From Petaurus breviceps papuanus (lineage: Eukaryota > Chordata > Mammalia > Diprotodontia > Petauridae), in NCBI GenBank assembly GCA_028583685.1, contig JAMXIF010000048.1, forward strand, positions 22,366,299 through 22,430,298: DNA of 64,000 nt. The letters are read 5' to 3'. Shown one piece after another: positions 43,273-53,564 of this stretch. The position numbers and the translations under genes are program-made. The notes beneath the pieces were generated by a model. It saw only the letters and a list, made by a program, of their open reading frames with translations. It ran no database searches and was not told where the DNA came from. Each line of letters begins with the position of its first letter. Positions within the stretch are counted from its first letter, which is position 1.

Positions 43273-43951
43273 TTTTTAGAAGGCTAAGCACATGTTACAG
43301 AAAAAGCAGTTATCTACTTATCTTGAGTGCTCTGATGGAAAGTGCCTTGAACATAGATACTTCTCAAATGAATGAATGAATGTTCTTGAAATGCTCTCCC
43401 CTCTTCTTTTTCATCTGGCCAAATTCTTCAAAGACCATCTCAATCATTTCTCCAGCCCATATCTTTCCCTTATCTAAATAATATTAACAATACTATTAAT
43501 AATGGGCAGTCAGTCAGCAAACATGTCTTAAGTACCTGCTATGTGTCAGGCATTGTGCTAAGCACCAGGGATACAAAGAAAGATAAAAGGCAGTTCCTTG
43601 CCCTTGAGGAGCTTATAATCTAATGGGGAGAAAAGCAAGAAAGCAAGAAAGATCAGCAGAAGGGAAAGCATTAGAATTAAAGAGGGACTAACTGGGGAAT
43701 GGCTGATCATGTTGCGGTATATGATTGTGATGGAATATTACAGTACATAAAAAATGATGAGCTAAATGATTTTAGAAAAACATGGATAGATTTGCATGAA
43801 ATAAAGAGCAAAATGAGCAGAACCAGTAACAGCAATATTGTTTTAAGAACAACTTTGAGCAATTAAGTCATTTTGACTATTATAAATATCCAAAATAATT
43901 GTAAAGGACCCATGAAGGAAGATACTATCTGCATTTAGAGAAAGAACTGAT

Positions 43952-44560
43952 TGTAGCACCAATGCAATATTTACAGCACCCACAATCACACTAAAGACCA
44001 TGAGTATAAATATCACATGACATTCAATCACAAAATATGCCAGACTCTCCAGATAGAGGATAGAACTGAAGGATTTATTTAGACACCAGAAAACAGAATC
44101 CCCAAACCAGTAAGCTGATTCCATCATAGTACCAAAGATATTCAGAAGCCATAATAACGCTTATAGCCACAGCATCCTTCAGCCTCCCCACAAACCAATA
44201 CAAGATCAATATTTACTCACAAACCTCTCTATCTCCTTAATGAGCATCCTCTTCCCCAATGTCTGGCTAGCTCTAACCAGCTTCCTTTGGGCTCTGTTTC
44301 TGTTCAGTAAAACTCCTCCCACCACAGGCTCCATGTGACTACATTCAGCCTATCAGGCGGCAGAGTTTATCTTCACAGCAGGGAAGCTTCCTGTGGGCTC
44401 TGCTTCACCCTTCAGCAAATTCCTTCCACCACAGGCTCCATGTGATTACATTCAGCCTATTAGGGGGCAGAGTTTACTTTCAAAGAAGGGGAGGTCTTCA
44501 AATTCCCCCCTAGGTCTATTAAGGGGCAGGGAAGATCTTCAAATTCCCATTCCCATTACA
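43952..44560 (+). mobile_element. Solo LTR (endogenous retrovirus) nested in L1
   Basis: Fossil LTR of 609 bp running TG...CA ('tgtagcaccaatgcaatatt' to 'attcccattcccattaca'), flanked by the perfect 5-bp TSD 'ctgat' (43947-43951, 44561-44565). The L1 reads on across the TSD exactly as at 24155-24175. No internal genes, so it is a solo LTR left by recombination between two LTRs. A 5-bp TSD fits ERV class II/III rather than class I. It contains a tandem duplication (44279-44490). Confidence 0.9.
44279..44490. repeat. Tandem duplication of about 106 bp inside the LTR
   Basis: Unit 1 starts 'agcttcctttgggctctgtt' at 44279, unit 2 'agcttcctgtgggctctgct' at 44385. Both contain 'ccaccacaggctccatgtga', 'acattcagcctat' and end at 'ggcagagttta'. 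The composite LTR at 25954 has a single unit. Confidence 0.88.
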
Positions 44561-45157
44561 CTGATAAACAGAAGTATGTATACTATGGTTTTACATATAT
44601 GTGTCTATACAGATAGACACACATATTTGTATTTAATGATAGCCATCTCTAGGCCAGGGGTGGAAAGGATGGAGGAAGGAAAGAAAAAAAAGGAAAAAAG
44701 AAAGTTACATGATAACTTTATTATATATTTAAAAGAAATAGCAAGTTAAACATAATAGATTTGTGATTTTGTGTGCAATCATCTTTTTTTTTTTCTATCC
44801 TATTATGTTATGGAAATGCTTATTTCATCTCAAGTTCCAAATAAAATAAATGTTAAAAAAAAAGAGGGATTGGGAAAGGCTGCTTGTAGAAGGTGAGATT
44901 TTAGATAGTACTTGAAGAAGTCTAGGCATGGGGGACAGCTAGTGAAAATGCCTGGAGGTGGAAGATGGAATATTTTGCTTGAGGAACAGCAAGGAGACCA
45001 GTGTCACTGGATTGCAGAGTACAAGGAAAGAAATAAAGGTATAAGAAAACTGAAAAGGTAGGAGGGCAGGTTATAACGGGTTTTGGATGCCAAACAGAGC
45101 CTTTTTTATTTGATCCTGAAGGTGATAGAGAGCCTCTGGAGTTTGGAGGGAAGGAGA

Positions 45158-45181
45158 GACAGACAGACAGACAGAAAGAGA

Positions 45182-45222
<41 letters not shown>
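45158..45222. repeat. (GACA)n then (GA)n microsatellite
   Basis: About five GACA units, then about 18 GA units, within reversed LINE2. Confidence 0.95.
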
Positions 45223-45225
<3 letters not shown>

Positions 45226-45867
45226 TGTGTCTACATGATACAGTCAGACATATTTTAGCAAAATCATTTTGACAGCTCCATGGTGGGTAGACTGAAGTGG
45301 CAAGAGATTTGTGGTGGGGAAACCAACCAGCAGGCTGCTGCAGTCCAGTTATGAGGAGATGAAGGTCTGCACCAGGGGCGTAGCAGTGTTAGGGGACACT
45401 GTAGTGGACCCAATCAGTAGAGTTGCATGATTTTCTCCTGCTTTGTTCAGCTTCACGTGTATAGGAGTAAAAGGAGCAGATAGTGGGAGGCTAGGCAGAG
45501 CAAGACTGGTCATATGGTATGGGCACTAGTGACTCAAGAGAAGGGAGAAAACTCTATACTCCAGAGAAGTATAGAATTGAACTAGTTGCCCAAGTAGACA
45601 TGATAGGAGGGAAGGAGGGTGTAGCCAGTGCAGGGGTGAAGGCCTTTGAGATAGCTGAGGGGTTGAGGGCTTGGAGATTTGGAGCTGTGAGGCAAAGGTA
45701 GAGTTGGAATAATATTAGATAATGTGCTACAGTTTTCGAAGCTTCTTCCTCGAAACAACCCTAAGTTAGGTGATATGTTATTGTATATTAATGCACAGTT
45801 TGCCAATGAAGCTCAGAGAGATTAAGTGACTTGCTGAGAATCACATGACTAAATTGCCACTTAGAGG

Positions 45868-46135
45868 CATTAAGATGATGCAGTGGAGAGAGTGCTGAGC
45901 CTGGAGTCAAGAAAACCTGAGTTTGAGTTCAGTTTTAAACACTTACTAGCTGTGTGACCCTGGGCAAGTCACTTAACCTCTGACTGCCTCCATTTCCTGA
46001 GCTCTAAAATGGAGATGACAGTAGTACCTACCTCCCAGAGCTATTGTGAGGATCAAATGAGTTAATATTTGTAAAGTGCTTAGCATAGTGTCTGACACAT
46101 AGTAGGTACTTAACAAATACTTATTCCCTTCCCTT
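45868..46135 (+). mobile_element. MIR/Ther-like SINE, full length
   Basis: 'aagatgatgcagtggagaga', 'gagcctggagtcaagaaaac', 'tgtgtgaccctgggcaagtc', 'agtacctacctcccagagct', 'agtgtctgacacatagtagg'. Confidence 0.9.
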
Positions 46136-46485
46136 CACCTTCCCACTAGTTAAATGGTAAAGCTGGGGCTTGGACTCAATTCTTGTTCCTCCTACACCCC
46201 CAGATTAGGAACTCTTACTACTATGCTGGGTGTTGTCCTTCATTCTCAAAATGCTTTCACTGTGTTGGTGGTAGAGTGGTGAGCACAGCTTCCTTCTAGA
46301 CAGCTGATTCAGTTTCCAGCCAAGATACTAAGCCATTCCTGCTTTCAAAGCATTTGGGACAACCTGAATCACTCATATTGACCTTTACCCTTAGTCTAGC
46401 CTGCACTGCTACTTAACTGTGCTCTGTAAATATGTCTTGTCTCCCCAGTCAGGTTATAAATTGTGGAGTCTGTGACCATATCTCC
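46136..46485. other. No recognisable gene or repeat
   Basis: Unassigned sequence between a SINE and a LINE2 endonuclease piece. Confidence 0.4.
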
Positions 46486-46639
46486 AGCCCTGAAGGTTGT
46501 GACTGTGGGAGGGAAAGGAGAGGATGGTGGCACCACTAGCTACACACTCTGAAGACACTGTGTCCATGGCCACACTCTTCACTTGCACAGCTTCCTTTTC
46601 TCACACCCCTTTATGTAGACTCATTGTCCTTCACTTCCA

Positions 46640-46968
46640 AGTCCATGCTGTTCTTTTGCCACCATCACTCAGGAAGCCCTTGATGGTTCACTCCATCCAC
46701 CTTTAAGAACTGATCCAGATTCTAATCCTAACCATTTACTAGCTCCAGACCATTCCCTCCATCATTCTCAATGAGCTCAGCATTGGGTTGGCAATCTTCT
46801 TCTCTACCCCAAAATCTGTCCTCATACTTGAGGATGCAAATTTGCACATTGATGTCCCTTTGAACATCTTGCCTCCCAGTTCATCAGACTCAACTTCCAT
46901 AACCTCTATATTCATACACAGGAATGGTCATATCCTTGATCTGACTATTGTCAGTAATATACAGAGTT
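46640..46968 (+). mobile_element. LINE2 endonuclease-region fragment
   Basis: The frame reads LILEDANLHIDVPLNILPPS and HRNGHILDLTIVS, matching the LINE2 endonuclease C-terminus (ancestral GDFNIHVDDP..HGHTLDLVI). It is an internal piece, without the 3' end. Confidence 0.7.
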
Positions 46969-46989
46969 TTTTTGCTCACAGTTTGCAAA

Positions 46990-47730
46990 ACCTTTTTATC
47001 ATCTCATTTGGTCTTCACAACAACCCTGGGATGTAGGTGCTACTATTTCCCCTATTTTATAGATGAAGAAACTGAGGCAAACAGAGGTTAAGTGGCTTGC
47101 CCAGGTGTAGCAGCAACCACACTGGCATCCCCAGGATGGCTGCTAGCACAAGTTCTTAGATCTGCTTTACTAGGAAAGATAGCTGTTTAAGGGGTCAAGA
47201 GTCTTTTTTAGCTACATTCACTAGTTCAGGGGAAAAGTCAGCACCCTGAACTTCAGAAAAATACAAACAGAGAAAACACAAAGAAATAAAGACCAACAGA
47301 CAAGGCTCTGACTGCCCAAATCAACTATACACTTTACATACATCCCTGGATTGAGAGAGCCTTTACATCTGAATAGTTGGGGAACTCTGAACATACAACC
47401 ACTCAGAATCTCAACTAGGGAATCACAAGATCCCCCTCATAAGTGAGCCTCCAAAGCAAAATACCGACTCTGAGTTTATATACACTTCTCGATGCTGATT
47501 CAGTGCCTAATTAGAAATTAGCAAGAGGTGTGAAAGCCTTCCTACAAGCACACCTCCCCTAAGCAAGCTTCCCTTAATGGGCTCCACCTGAGGCCTATTA
47601 ATGGGTGGGGAAGATCTTATATCCCATTAACATTACACCAGGGTCACACAGATAGTAAGTGTCTGAGGGCAGATTTAAACTTGGGTTTTCCTGTCTCCAG
47701 GCCCAGTGCTCTCTGCCTAGCTGCCATAAC
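46990..47730 (-). mobile_element. MIR/Ther-like SINE split by a solo LTR
   Basis: Left half 'tggtcttcacaacaaccctg', 'agatgaagaaactgaggcaa', 'ttaagtggcttgcccagg'; right half 'ccagggtcacacagatagta', 'gtgtctgagggcagatttaa'. The halves rejoin as 'cttgcccagggtcacacag' across the TSD. Confidence 0.9.
47106..47637 (+). mobile_element. Solo LTR (endogenous retrovirus) nested in a MIR-like SINE
   Basis: Fossil LTR of 532 bp running TG...CA ('tgtagcagcaaccacactgg' to 'tatcccattaacattaca') with perfect 5-bp TSD 'ccagg' (47101-47105, 47638-47642). Shares its 5' half with 26361 onward and its 3' end motif with 43952-44560. No internal genes. Confidence 0.92.
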
Positions 47731-48029
47731 TGACTCTTGCAATGGTAGCCATTCCAAACCTTTGTGTCTCTCCTAAAACCTCCTCCACTACTTCTTCCCC
47801 CTCTCTCTCAGGAGAGGACCTGCTTTACTAAGAAAATAGAGGCCATTTTTTCATGTTTCCTTTTTTCCCCCATATACATATCTACAAATTCTTTTTTTCA
47901 CTTGCCCTCCATTTCCCTCAACATTCCAATCTCTGATTAAGAGGTGGTCCTTTTCCTAGCCAGGGTCAACCCTTCTCTTTGTGCCCTGAGTACTCTCCTC
48001 TCTAGAAACCTCCATGAGCTTGACAATTT
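47731..48029. other. No recognisable gene or repeat
   Basis: Pyrimidine-rich unassigned sequence, possibly old LINE2. Confidence 0.35.
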
Positions 48030-48099
48030 AATTTTTCAATAAAAAAATTCATTAAGTGCCTATTCTGGGTAAAGCCCTGTACTAGGTGTTGGGAACCTA

Positions 48100-48101
<2 letters not shown>
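48030..48101 (-). mobile_element. LINE2 3' end, reversed
   Basis: 'aattcattaagtgcctattc', 'ccctgtactaggtgttggga'. It runs into the TG array. Confidence 0.75.

Positions 48102-48164
<63 letters not shown>
48102..48164. repeat. (TG)n microsatellite
   Basis: About 31 uninterrupted TG units. Confidence 0.97.
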
Positions 48165-48166
<2 letters not shown>

Positions 48167-48266
48167 GGATCCACTGGGACATGATGAGGAAACTCCCTCC
48201 ACCTATGGAGGCCACACCTTCTCTGTCATACAGAGTCTTGGAGAGTTGCTTAGAAGCACTGAGGCT

Positions 48267-48424
48267 GGGGGACTAGGTGGCACAGTGAGTAAGGCGACGC
48301 AGGAGAACCTGAGTTCGTTCAGCTTCAGACACAACACCCTCACAAAAAAACTAGCTGTGTAACCTTGGACAAGTTACTTAACCCCAATTGCCCTCCAAAA
48401 AGCAAAAAAAGAAAAGAAAAGAAA
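48267..48424 (+). mobile_element. tRNA-derived SINE, subfamily B
   Basis: 15-bp perfect TSD 'agaagcactgaggct' (48252-48266, 48425-48439). 'gactaggtggcacagtgagt', 'aaactagctgtgtaacctt', tail 'gccctccaaaaagcaaaaaa' plus AAAAG repeats. Confidence 0.94.
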
Positions 48425-48614
48425 AGAAGCACTGAGGCTAGGTGACTTGCTCATAGTTTTACAGCTAGTGATGTATCAGAAACAGGACTTGAACCCTGGA
48501 TAAACCATGGATAGCAGTGAGAGACTATCTGGAAGTAGAATGGATAATTGAGGATATGGTAATGCTGATGGAGGGAGCAGGGAAGGAGGGGCCAGGGAGA
48601 GCTAAGATTCTCTG

Positions 48615-48775
48615 GGTATTTGAAGGGTTGTCACCAGGAAGGATTAGATTTAATCTATCTGGCCCCTGGAGGCTGAACTTCCATAACAGAGATGCAAATA
48701 AAATCAGAGCTATCAAAAAATGCTACAAGCTTTCTTGGGAGGTGGTGAGCTCCCTGTCACTGGTAGTTTTTTTTT
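48615..48775 (+). mobile_element. L3/CR1 3' end
   Basis: 'gggtatttgaagggttgtca', 'atctatctggcccctggagg', 'ttgggaggtggtgagctccc', 'tgtcactggtag'. Confidence 0.8.
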
Positions 48776-49014
48776 TTTTTAAAGACTTTATCTCCACTTG
48801 TTAAGTGTATTACAAGATGTATTCTTTTTCAACTATGGTTCTGACTATATGGCTACTGAGGTCCCTTTTTTCCAACTCTGAAATTCTGTGTGATTCTGTC
48901 CCTTCCAACTATGACATTTAGTCTGCTTTAACTTAACAGGTTCCACATGAAGGATGCTCAAAGCCAGGGCAACTCCCATTTCTATAGCACTTTAGGGCAT
49001 ACTCAATTGTTTCT

Positions 49015-49200
49015 CACCAAAGGTGAAAGAGGTAGACATGACATTATTCCCATTTGACAGAGAAGAAAACTGCAGCCCAGAGATGTCATGACTTGATTAT
49101 TGTGGCCACCTCTCTATAAAGCATCAGAGGTAAGCTTAGAACCTGAGTGTCCTGACTCAGGTCAGCTGATCTTTCACTTTACCTTTTACTGCCTAGAGAT
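49015..49200 (-). mobile_element. MIR-like SINE
   Basis: 'cattattcccatttgacaga', 'gaagaaaactgcagcccaga', 'gaacctgagtgtcctgactc'. Confidence 0.7.
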
Positions 49201-50060
49201 CTCCTAATATTCTATTGTGTGACTCCTGCCCCCACCACCCCCACCAAAATTGTCTGCAAACTGGGGAAGAAGCCAGGAACGGAGCCTGCTCTGTCATCTA
49301 CATAAATGCCCCTTTGCAGGAAGCACCAATACTTGGGGCGAAATGTGAGGGGGGGGGATTTCTTTGGTGTGAGCCACAAGAAGCTGCCTCTGTTCTGTTC
49401 ACTAGAAAGCCCCACCCTGTTCTTTCCACACAGACCTTTGATTTTTTCCCCCTTTCCTTGCAATCAAAACTCCCCAAAACACAGACTCAGTAAGCTGCGG
49501 AGAAGAAAATGAATGTGTCCTTAGTGGGTGGGTTTCCCACATTAAACAAAACAAAAATCCCTCATGAAAATACAGGCAAACATTATTGTTCAGAATCAAC
49601 GCTTGGGATTTTTAAACATCCTTCAACATTTAAATAGTAGTGACTCATGGTTTGCAATATGTCCAAGGATTAGCTCATGGTAAAAAGTATTTATAGACCA
49701 TTTTCCTTCTTTTCTTTGAAAGGATATTAGAGCTAATGAAAAACTACTGTCCATGGAACCTTAACATTGTCACATGAATGGAATATCTTATCCAAGAATG
49801 TAAGTGGGGAACATTTGCACAGTGGGGTGCCCTTTCCAGGAATAGTAAATGCCTTTTTTTGTCAAACTAGCTTGCTCAATGGCAGTTATGGCTGCTGTAA
49901 TCAACCAGGGCTGTCAGGGGTTCACTGTATATGAAATTCTCTATAAGGGAAAATAATTGCCAGGTACACACTTGGCTAGTAGTGTCCTCATACCAACTAC
50001 ATAGAATCCCTGAAGATTACATAATTACCTTAACGCAATCTATAATTATTCATGAGAAAT
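49201..50060. other. Repeat-free island in the RALGPS1 intron
   Basis: No transposon recognised across about 850 bp, unusual for this window. From 49490 it is non-repetitive with mixed composition. It contains an AP-1-type TGACTCA at 49641-49647 and a SOX-like ATTGTTC near 49585. Possible regulatory DNA; this is inference, with no direct evidence. Confidence 0.4.
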
Positions 50061-50104
50061 CAACCTAGCTATCCACATATTTATTACCCATATAGCAACT
50101 GTTT

Positions 50105-50482
50105 TCTGTTCTTGCTAGAAAACCTGAGGGTCTTCTTCCCCCAGACAGATTCTCTTATGATGGCAAACTAGGTCATCTTTTGTTTCAATTTTTACCTAGC
50201 CCTTTAATCACTGAATGGGTGTTGCCTCAGACAAACTGAAACCTGGGAAAGACCTTAGTTTAAAAAGACCAGGTCACCCACTGCATCCTGGGCCATCTCC
50301 AACTGTTTTGACTTTTGTTCTACCACTAGACTCTGATGACTCTGGAGAAAAGAGTGAGGCTGATGACCTCAAACAACTCTGCCTCACTCAAATCCAATTC
50401 ATGCACAAGTCAAGACATCACCCTCATGATGTCATTGGTTCTCTTTGAGAACGAAGGACCAGCAAACACCACCAGCAACAAG
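50105..50482 (+). mobile_element. RTE-like short marsupial repeat
   Basis: 'agaaaacctgagggtcttct', 'ctgaatgggtgttgcctcag', 'cactgcatcctgggccatct', 'gtgaggctgatgacctcaaa', 'ccctcatgatgtcattggtt', 'gagaacgaaggac'. The longest of three colinear copies. Confidence 0.8.
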
Positions 50483-50559
50483 TACTACACTGTACAGCTA
50501 GAAGGACAGTCCATTGAGTCAGTCCAGTGGTGGACTGGTAAATGCTTAAAATGACAATG

Positions 50560-51440
50560 ATGCTTATAGAATGCATCAACATTTACAAAGCCCTTTACAT
50601 ACATTATTTTTCTTGATCCTCATAATAGGACCCCTATAAGATGGATATAATAGGTATTGATGAGGTGCTTGGGGTGTCTATGTTTGTAACATCAGTCTGT
50701 AAAATCACATCCAACTCTGCCCAGCAACAATTCAGGAACTGTTTATCTCCCCTTAGTATAATGGTCAGCTGCACCTAGGAATCCTTCAATGCACTATCTG
50801 TAGGTTAACTCCTTAGCCAATCATATACATACTGAATCCCTGTTAGCCTTGGTTCCCAACATCCATCTTTTCAAACATGACACTGATGGGTGGCAGACTA
50901 GGCACTTCTCAGTCAGCCCTGATGGCTCGCTGACTTAGTGACATTTCAAGCCTAAAACCACACATCCAGGTAGCCCCCCCCCATTTCCCAGTGCATTATG
51001 GGCAATATGCCTGCACAGTTGATAATAAAAGTGCATGTTCCTTTAAGCACTGACTACTCCTTAACTCCCCTAATCCCACCCTTATCCACCTAGTTGGCAT
51101 AGTTGACATCTGATTTACTGTTGTAACTCCTTAAAAACTATATCTAAAAAGTTTGCAGGTTCCCTAAGAACCCCTGCCCACTGTATAGTGTGACAATAAA
51201 CTTTTACAATCCTGACTTCAAAGATTGCTTGGGCCTTGTGAATTCCTTCCAGACTGCACACTCAGGGACTCTGGTCATTGGAGTCCTTGTACCACCTATT
51301 GCCCCCCTCATCAGTATTATGCCCATTTTGCAGATGAGGAAAATAAGACTCAGAGCTATTAAATGGCTTGCCCTCAGTAGCACAGCTAAGTAACTGTCAG
51401 AATTGTGATTTGAACCCAGATCTCCCTGACTTGGAGGGCA
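50560..51440 (-). mobile_element. MIR-like SINE split by a solo LTR
   Basis: Left half 'aaagccctttacatacatta', 'cctcataataggacccctat'; right half 'tattatgcccattttgcaga', 'tgaggaaaataagactcaga', 'gatttgaacccagatctccc'. Interrupted at 50658-51313. Confidence 0.88.
50658..51313 (+). mobile_element. Solo LTR (class I-like endogenous retrovirus) in a MIR-like SINE
   Basis: Fossil LTR of 656 bp with inverted ends 'tgatgagg'...'cctcatca' and the perfect 4-bp TSD 'gtat' (50654-50657, 51314-51317). AATAAA at 51195-51200 marks the R region; a TATA-like 'gataataaaagtgcatg' lies near 51020. A 4-bp TSD is typical of ERV1 (class I, gamma-like) integration. No internal genes. It is unrelated by eye to the three TGTAGCA-type LTR blocks. 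Confidence 0.88.
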
Positions 51441-51634
51441 GCATTGTGCCACACTCATGCCTCTATATGAGCATAAGACTTAACCCTTCCCTGGGGCACA
51501 GTTTGCTTGTCTGCAAAATGTACTAGCTGGTGTCTAGGGTCTCCTCCAGCTTGAGGTCCCATAGGAGGCTTTGAAAACAGGGGTGGGAGTGGGGGAGGAG
51601 TAAGCAATTCATAATCACTCTCTGTATTTGAGTA

Positions 51635-51930
51635 TTTGAAAGGCAATTATAAGGGATTAGATTTGTTCTGCTTGGCCCCAGAAGACAGAAATAGGAGCAA
51701 TGAGAGGAAATTACAGGGTTATGGATTTTGGCTTAGCATAAGGAAAAAAAAAACCTCATGATAAGCGATGTCTACAAGTACAATGGGCCCCTCAAAAGAC
51801 TCCACCAGCGGTTTTCAGGCAGAGGGCGGAAGTTGTCAGGGATATTGTAAAGGGGATTTATATTCAGGTCCACGTTAGGCCATATGAGCTCCGAGAACTC
51901 TTCCAACCAACTCTGAGGTTTAGTACCTTA
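51635..51930 (+). mobile_element. L3/CR1 3' end
   Basis: 'ttgttctgcttggccccaga', 'agacagaaataggagcaatg', 'ttggcttagcataaggaaaa', 'cttccaaccaactctgaggt'. Confidence 0.8.
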
Positions 51931-51994
51931 GAGATCGAGTTTAATACCTCATTTTATAGATGAAGAAACAGATCCTGAGAGGTGAATCCAAGGT

Positions 51995-52415
51995 CTTTGC
52001 CATTTATTAGCTGTCTGACCTTGAGGAAGTCATTTTACCATTTAAGAATTCAGTTTTCTCATTTGTAAAATTAAGAATTTGAGCCTGATGCTGTTCAAAC
52101 TCTTTTTAGCTCCAACAAACTACATATGACTCAGCTATATTTCACTGAGAAGCAAATTGGCCCACGAACAACTCACTTGCCCCAAAGACCCAAACAGGAA
52201 ATACAAAGGGAGTTATCTTGGAAGTAAGATCACAGGTTTAGAGCTGTAAGGGACCCTGGAGGTGATCTAGGCTGCCCTTATAATTTTACAGATGAGGCAA
52301 CTAAGGCCCAGCGAGGTTAACTAACATGCCCAAGGTCATACCAATAACAAATAGCAGAGCTGGGATCTGAACTCAGGCCTGACTCTGAAGCCAGTGTGCT
52401 TTCCCTTGCCCCTCC
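51995..52415. mobile_element. Two MIR-like SINEs in opposite orientations
   Basis: 52000-52130 (plus): 'ttattagctgtctgaccttg', 'cagttttctcatttgtaaaa'. 52235-52410 (minus): 'ttacagatgaggcaactaag', 'gaggttaactaacatgccca', 'ggatctgaactcaggcctga'. Confidence 0.75.
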
Positions 52416-53037
52416 CTCTCTTAGCTCAGGGACATGCACACTTGAGCATCATTCTTTGGGGTTGCTTTAGGCAAAACTCCTATCCAAAAGCATGTTTGCT
52501 TTAGAGGTGAGAATGTAGGAATTGTCTATTAAGAAGAACTAATCTGGAGCCTCCAGTGATAGCCTGGGCATTTCTCTTATGTGTCTGCCCTCCTCAGACA
52601 CCCAAGCTGAGACCCCACTACAGGCTTGTTCGGGAGATTCCCTACCTTATTCCTTGTACAACTTCAGGGACATCAGTTCCATTTCCTAGGCCTCAGCTTC
52701 CTTTTCTGTAACCTAGGGGTGCTGGACTTGCTGATCTTCAAGTGCCCTTTTAGCTTTAATGTTCTTTGTTTTCAGGCCAGCTGCAGCTCTAATACCTTTT
52801 GATTCTCCTTCCATGATTCTATCACAAACAATTACAGAGCAAGAAGCAACCCTAGCCTATATTCAAACTGACCAAAGGCTACTTGGATTCCAACCAATGC
52901 AACTTGGGGCAGAGATCACACATGGAAAATTTCATGTGAAAAGGAAAGTTCTTACAAGAGTTCAGAGTAACTAAAAACTGGGAGCTACCACAAAACTATT
53001 TTGCAAGCCAATTTGCAACCTCAGTTTGTTACCACAA
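52416..53037. other. Mostly unassigned; MIR-like tail near 52680-52765
   Basis: 52680-52765 has 'aggcctcagcttccttttct' and 'gtgcccttttagctttaatg'. The rest is not recognised. Confidence 0.45.
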
Positions 53038-53375
53038 CTATCACACACACACTACACATGTTCATTCATGTGCACACACATATGGCCTCACACTCTCACA
53101 TGTACCTATACCCTCTTTCACTTTCCATCTCATATATATACTTGAGTGCACGTGCACACACACACACAAATACACCCTTAGATTTTAACCCTCTCACATG
53201 CACCTTCATATTCTCATAACATACACACATATACTCTCATTTTCACACACATATGCTCATAATCTGGCACACACAACCATAATACACACACATGCCCTCA
53301 CATTATCACACACCTATACCTGAACATGCTCATATATATATATATACATACAATCACACGCATCCTCACACTAAC
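53038..53375. repeat. Degenerate CA-rich tract
   Basis: About 340 bp of decayed CA repeats with interspersed 'ctcacatgtacctatacc'-like words. A TA run lies at 53333-53346. The open frame here is repeat-derived. Confidence 0.85.
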
Positions 53376-53564
53376 ACCACATGAATCTTTTTTTTTTTGT
53401 TACCATATGAATTTTGTGCACAAAAATGTTCCAATAAGCTTCACAGCTTGTATTCGGAAGCCAGGAAAATAAATTAACTAGGATTTGGAATGAAATAATG
53501 TCTCTATGGCCCTGTCTTTACCAATGTGCCAGACAATGATTGAGGACCAATTATAACTGAATTC

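Larger units (their letters stand above)
43690..44860 (+). mobile_element. L1 3' end nested in LINE2
   Basis: TSD 'aaagagggact' (43679-43689) and 'aaagagggatt' (44861-44871). 'ctggggaatggctgatcatg', 'tgtgatggaatattacagta', 'aacatggatagatttgcatg', 'gaagatactatctgcattta', then after the LTR 'ttacatgataactttattat', 'cataatagatttgtgatttt', A-rich end. About 560 bp of L1 plus the LTR. Confidence 0.9.
43508..45440 (-). mobile_element. LINE2, reversed, split by an L1
   Basis: Left part 'cagcaaacatgtcttaagta', 'gtgtcaggcattgtgctaag'. Right part, from 44861, 'attgggaaaggctgcttgta', 'gcatgggggacagctagtga', 'ggttataacgggttttggat', 'gctgctgcagtccagttatg'. An L1 with its own LTR insertion sits at 43690-44860. 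Confidence 0.88.

Noticed and set aside
45158-45222. Possible CRISPR-like or satellite array
   Set aside because: Simple GACA/GA microsatellite. No spacer-repeat structure exists anywhere in the window.
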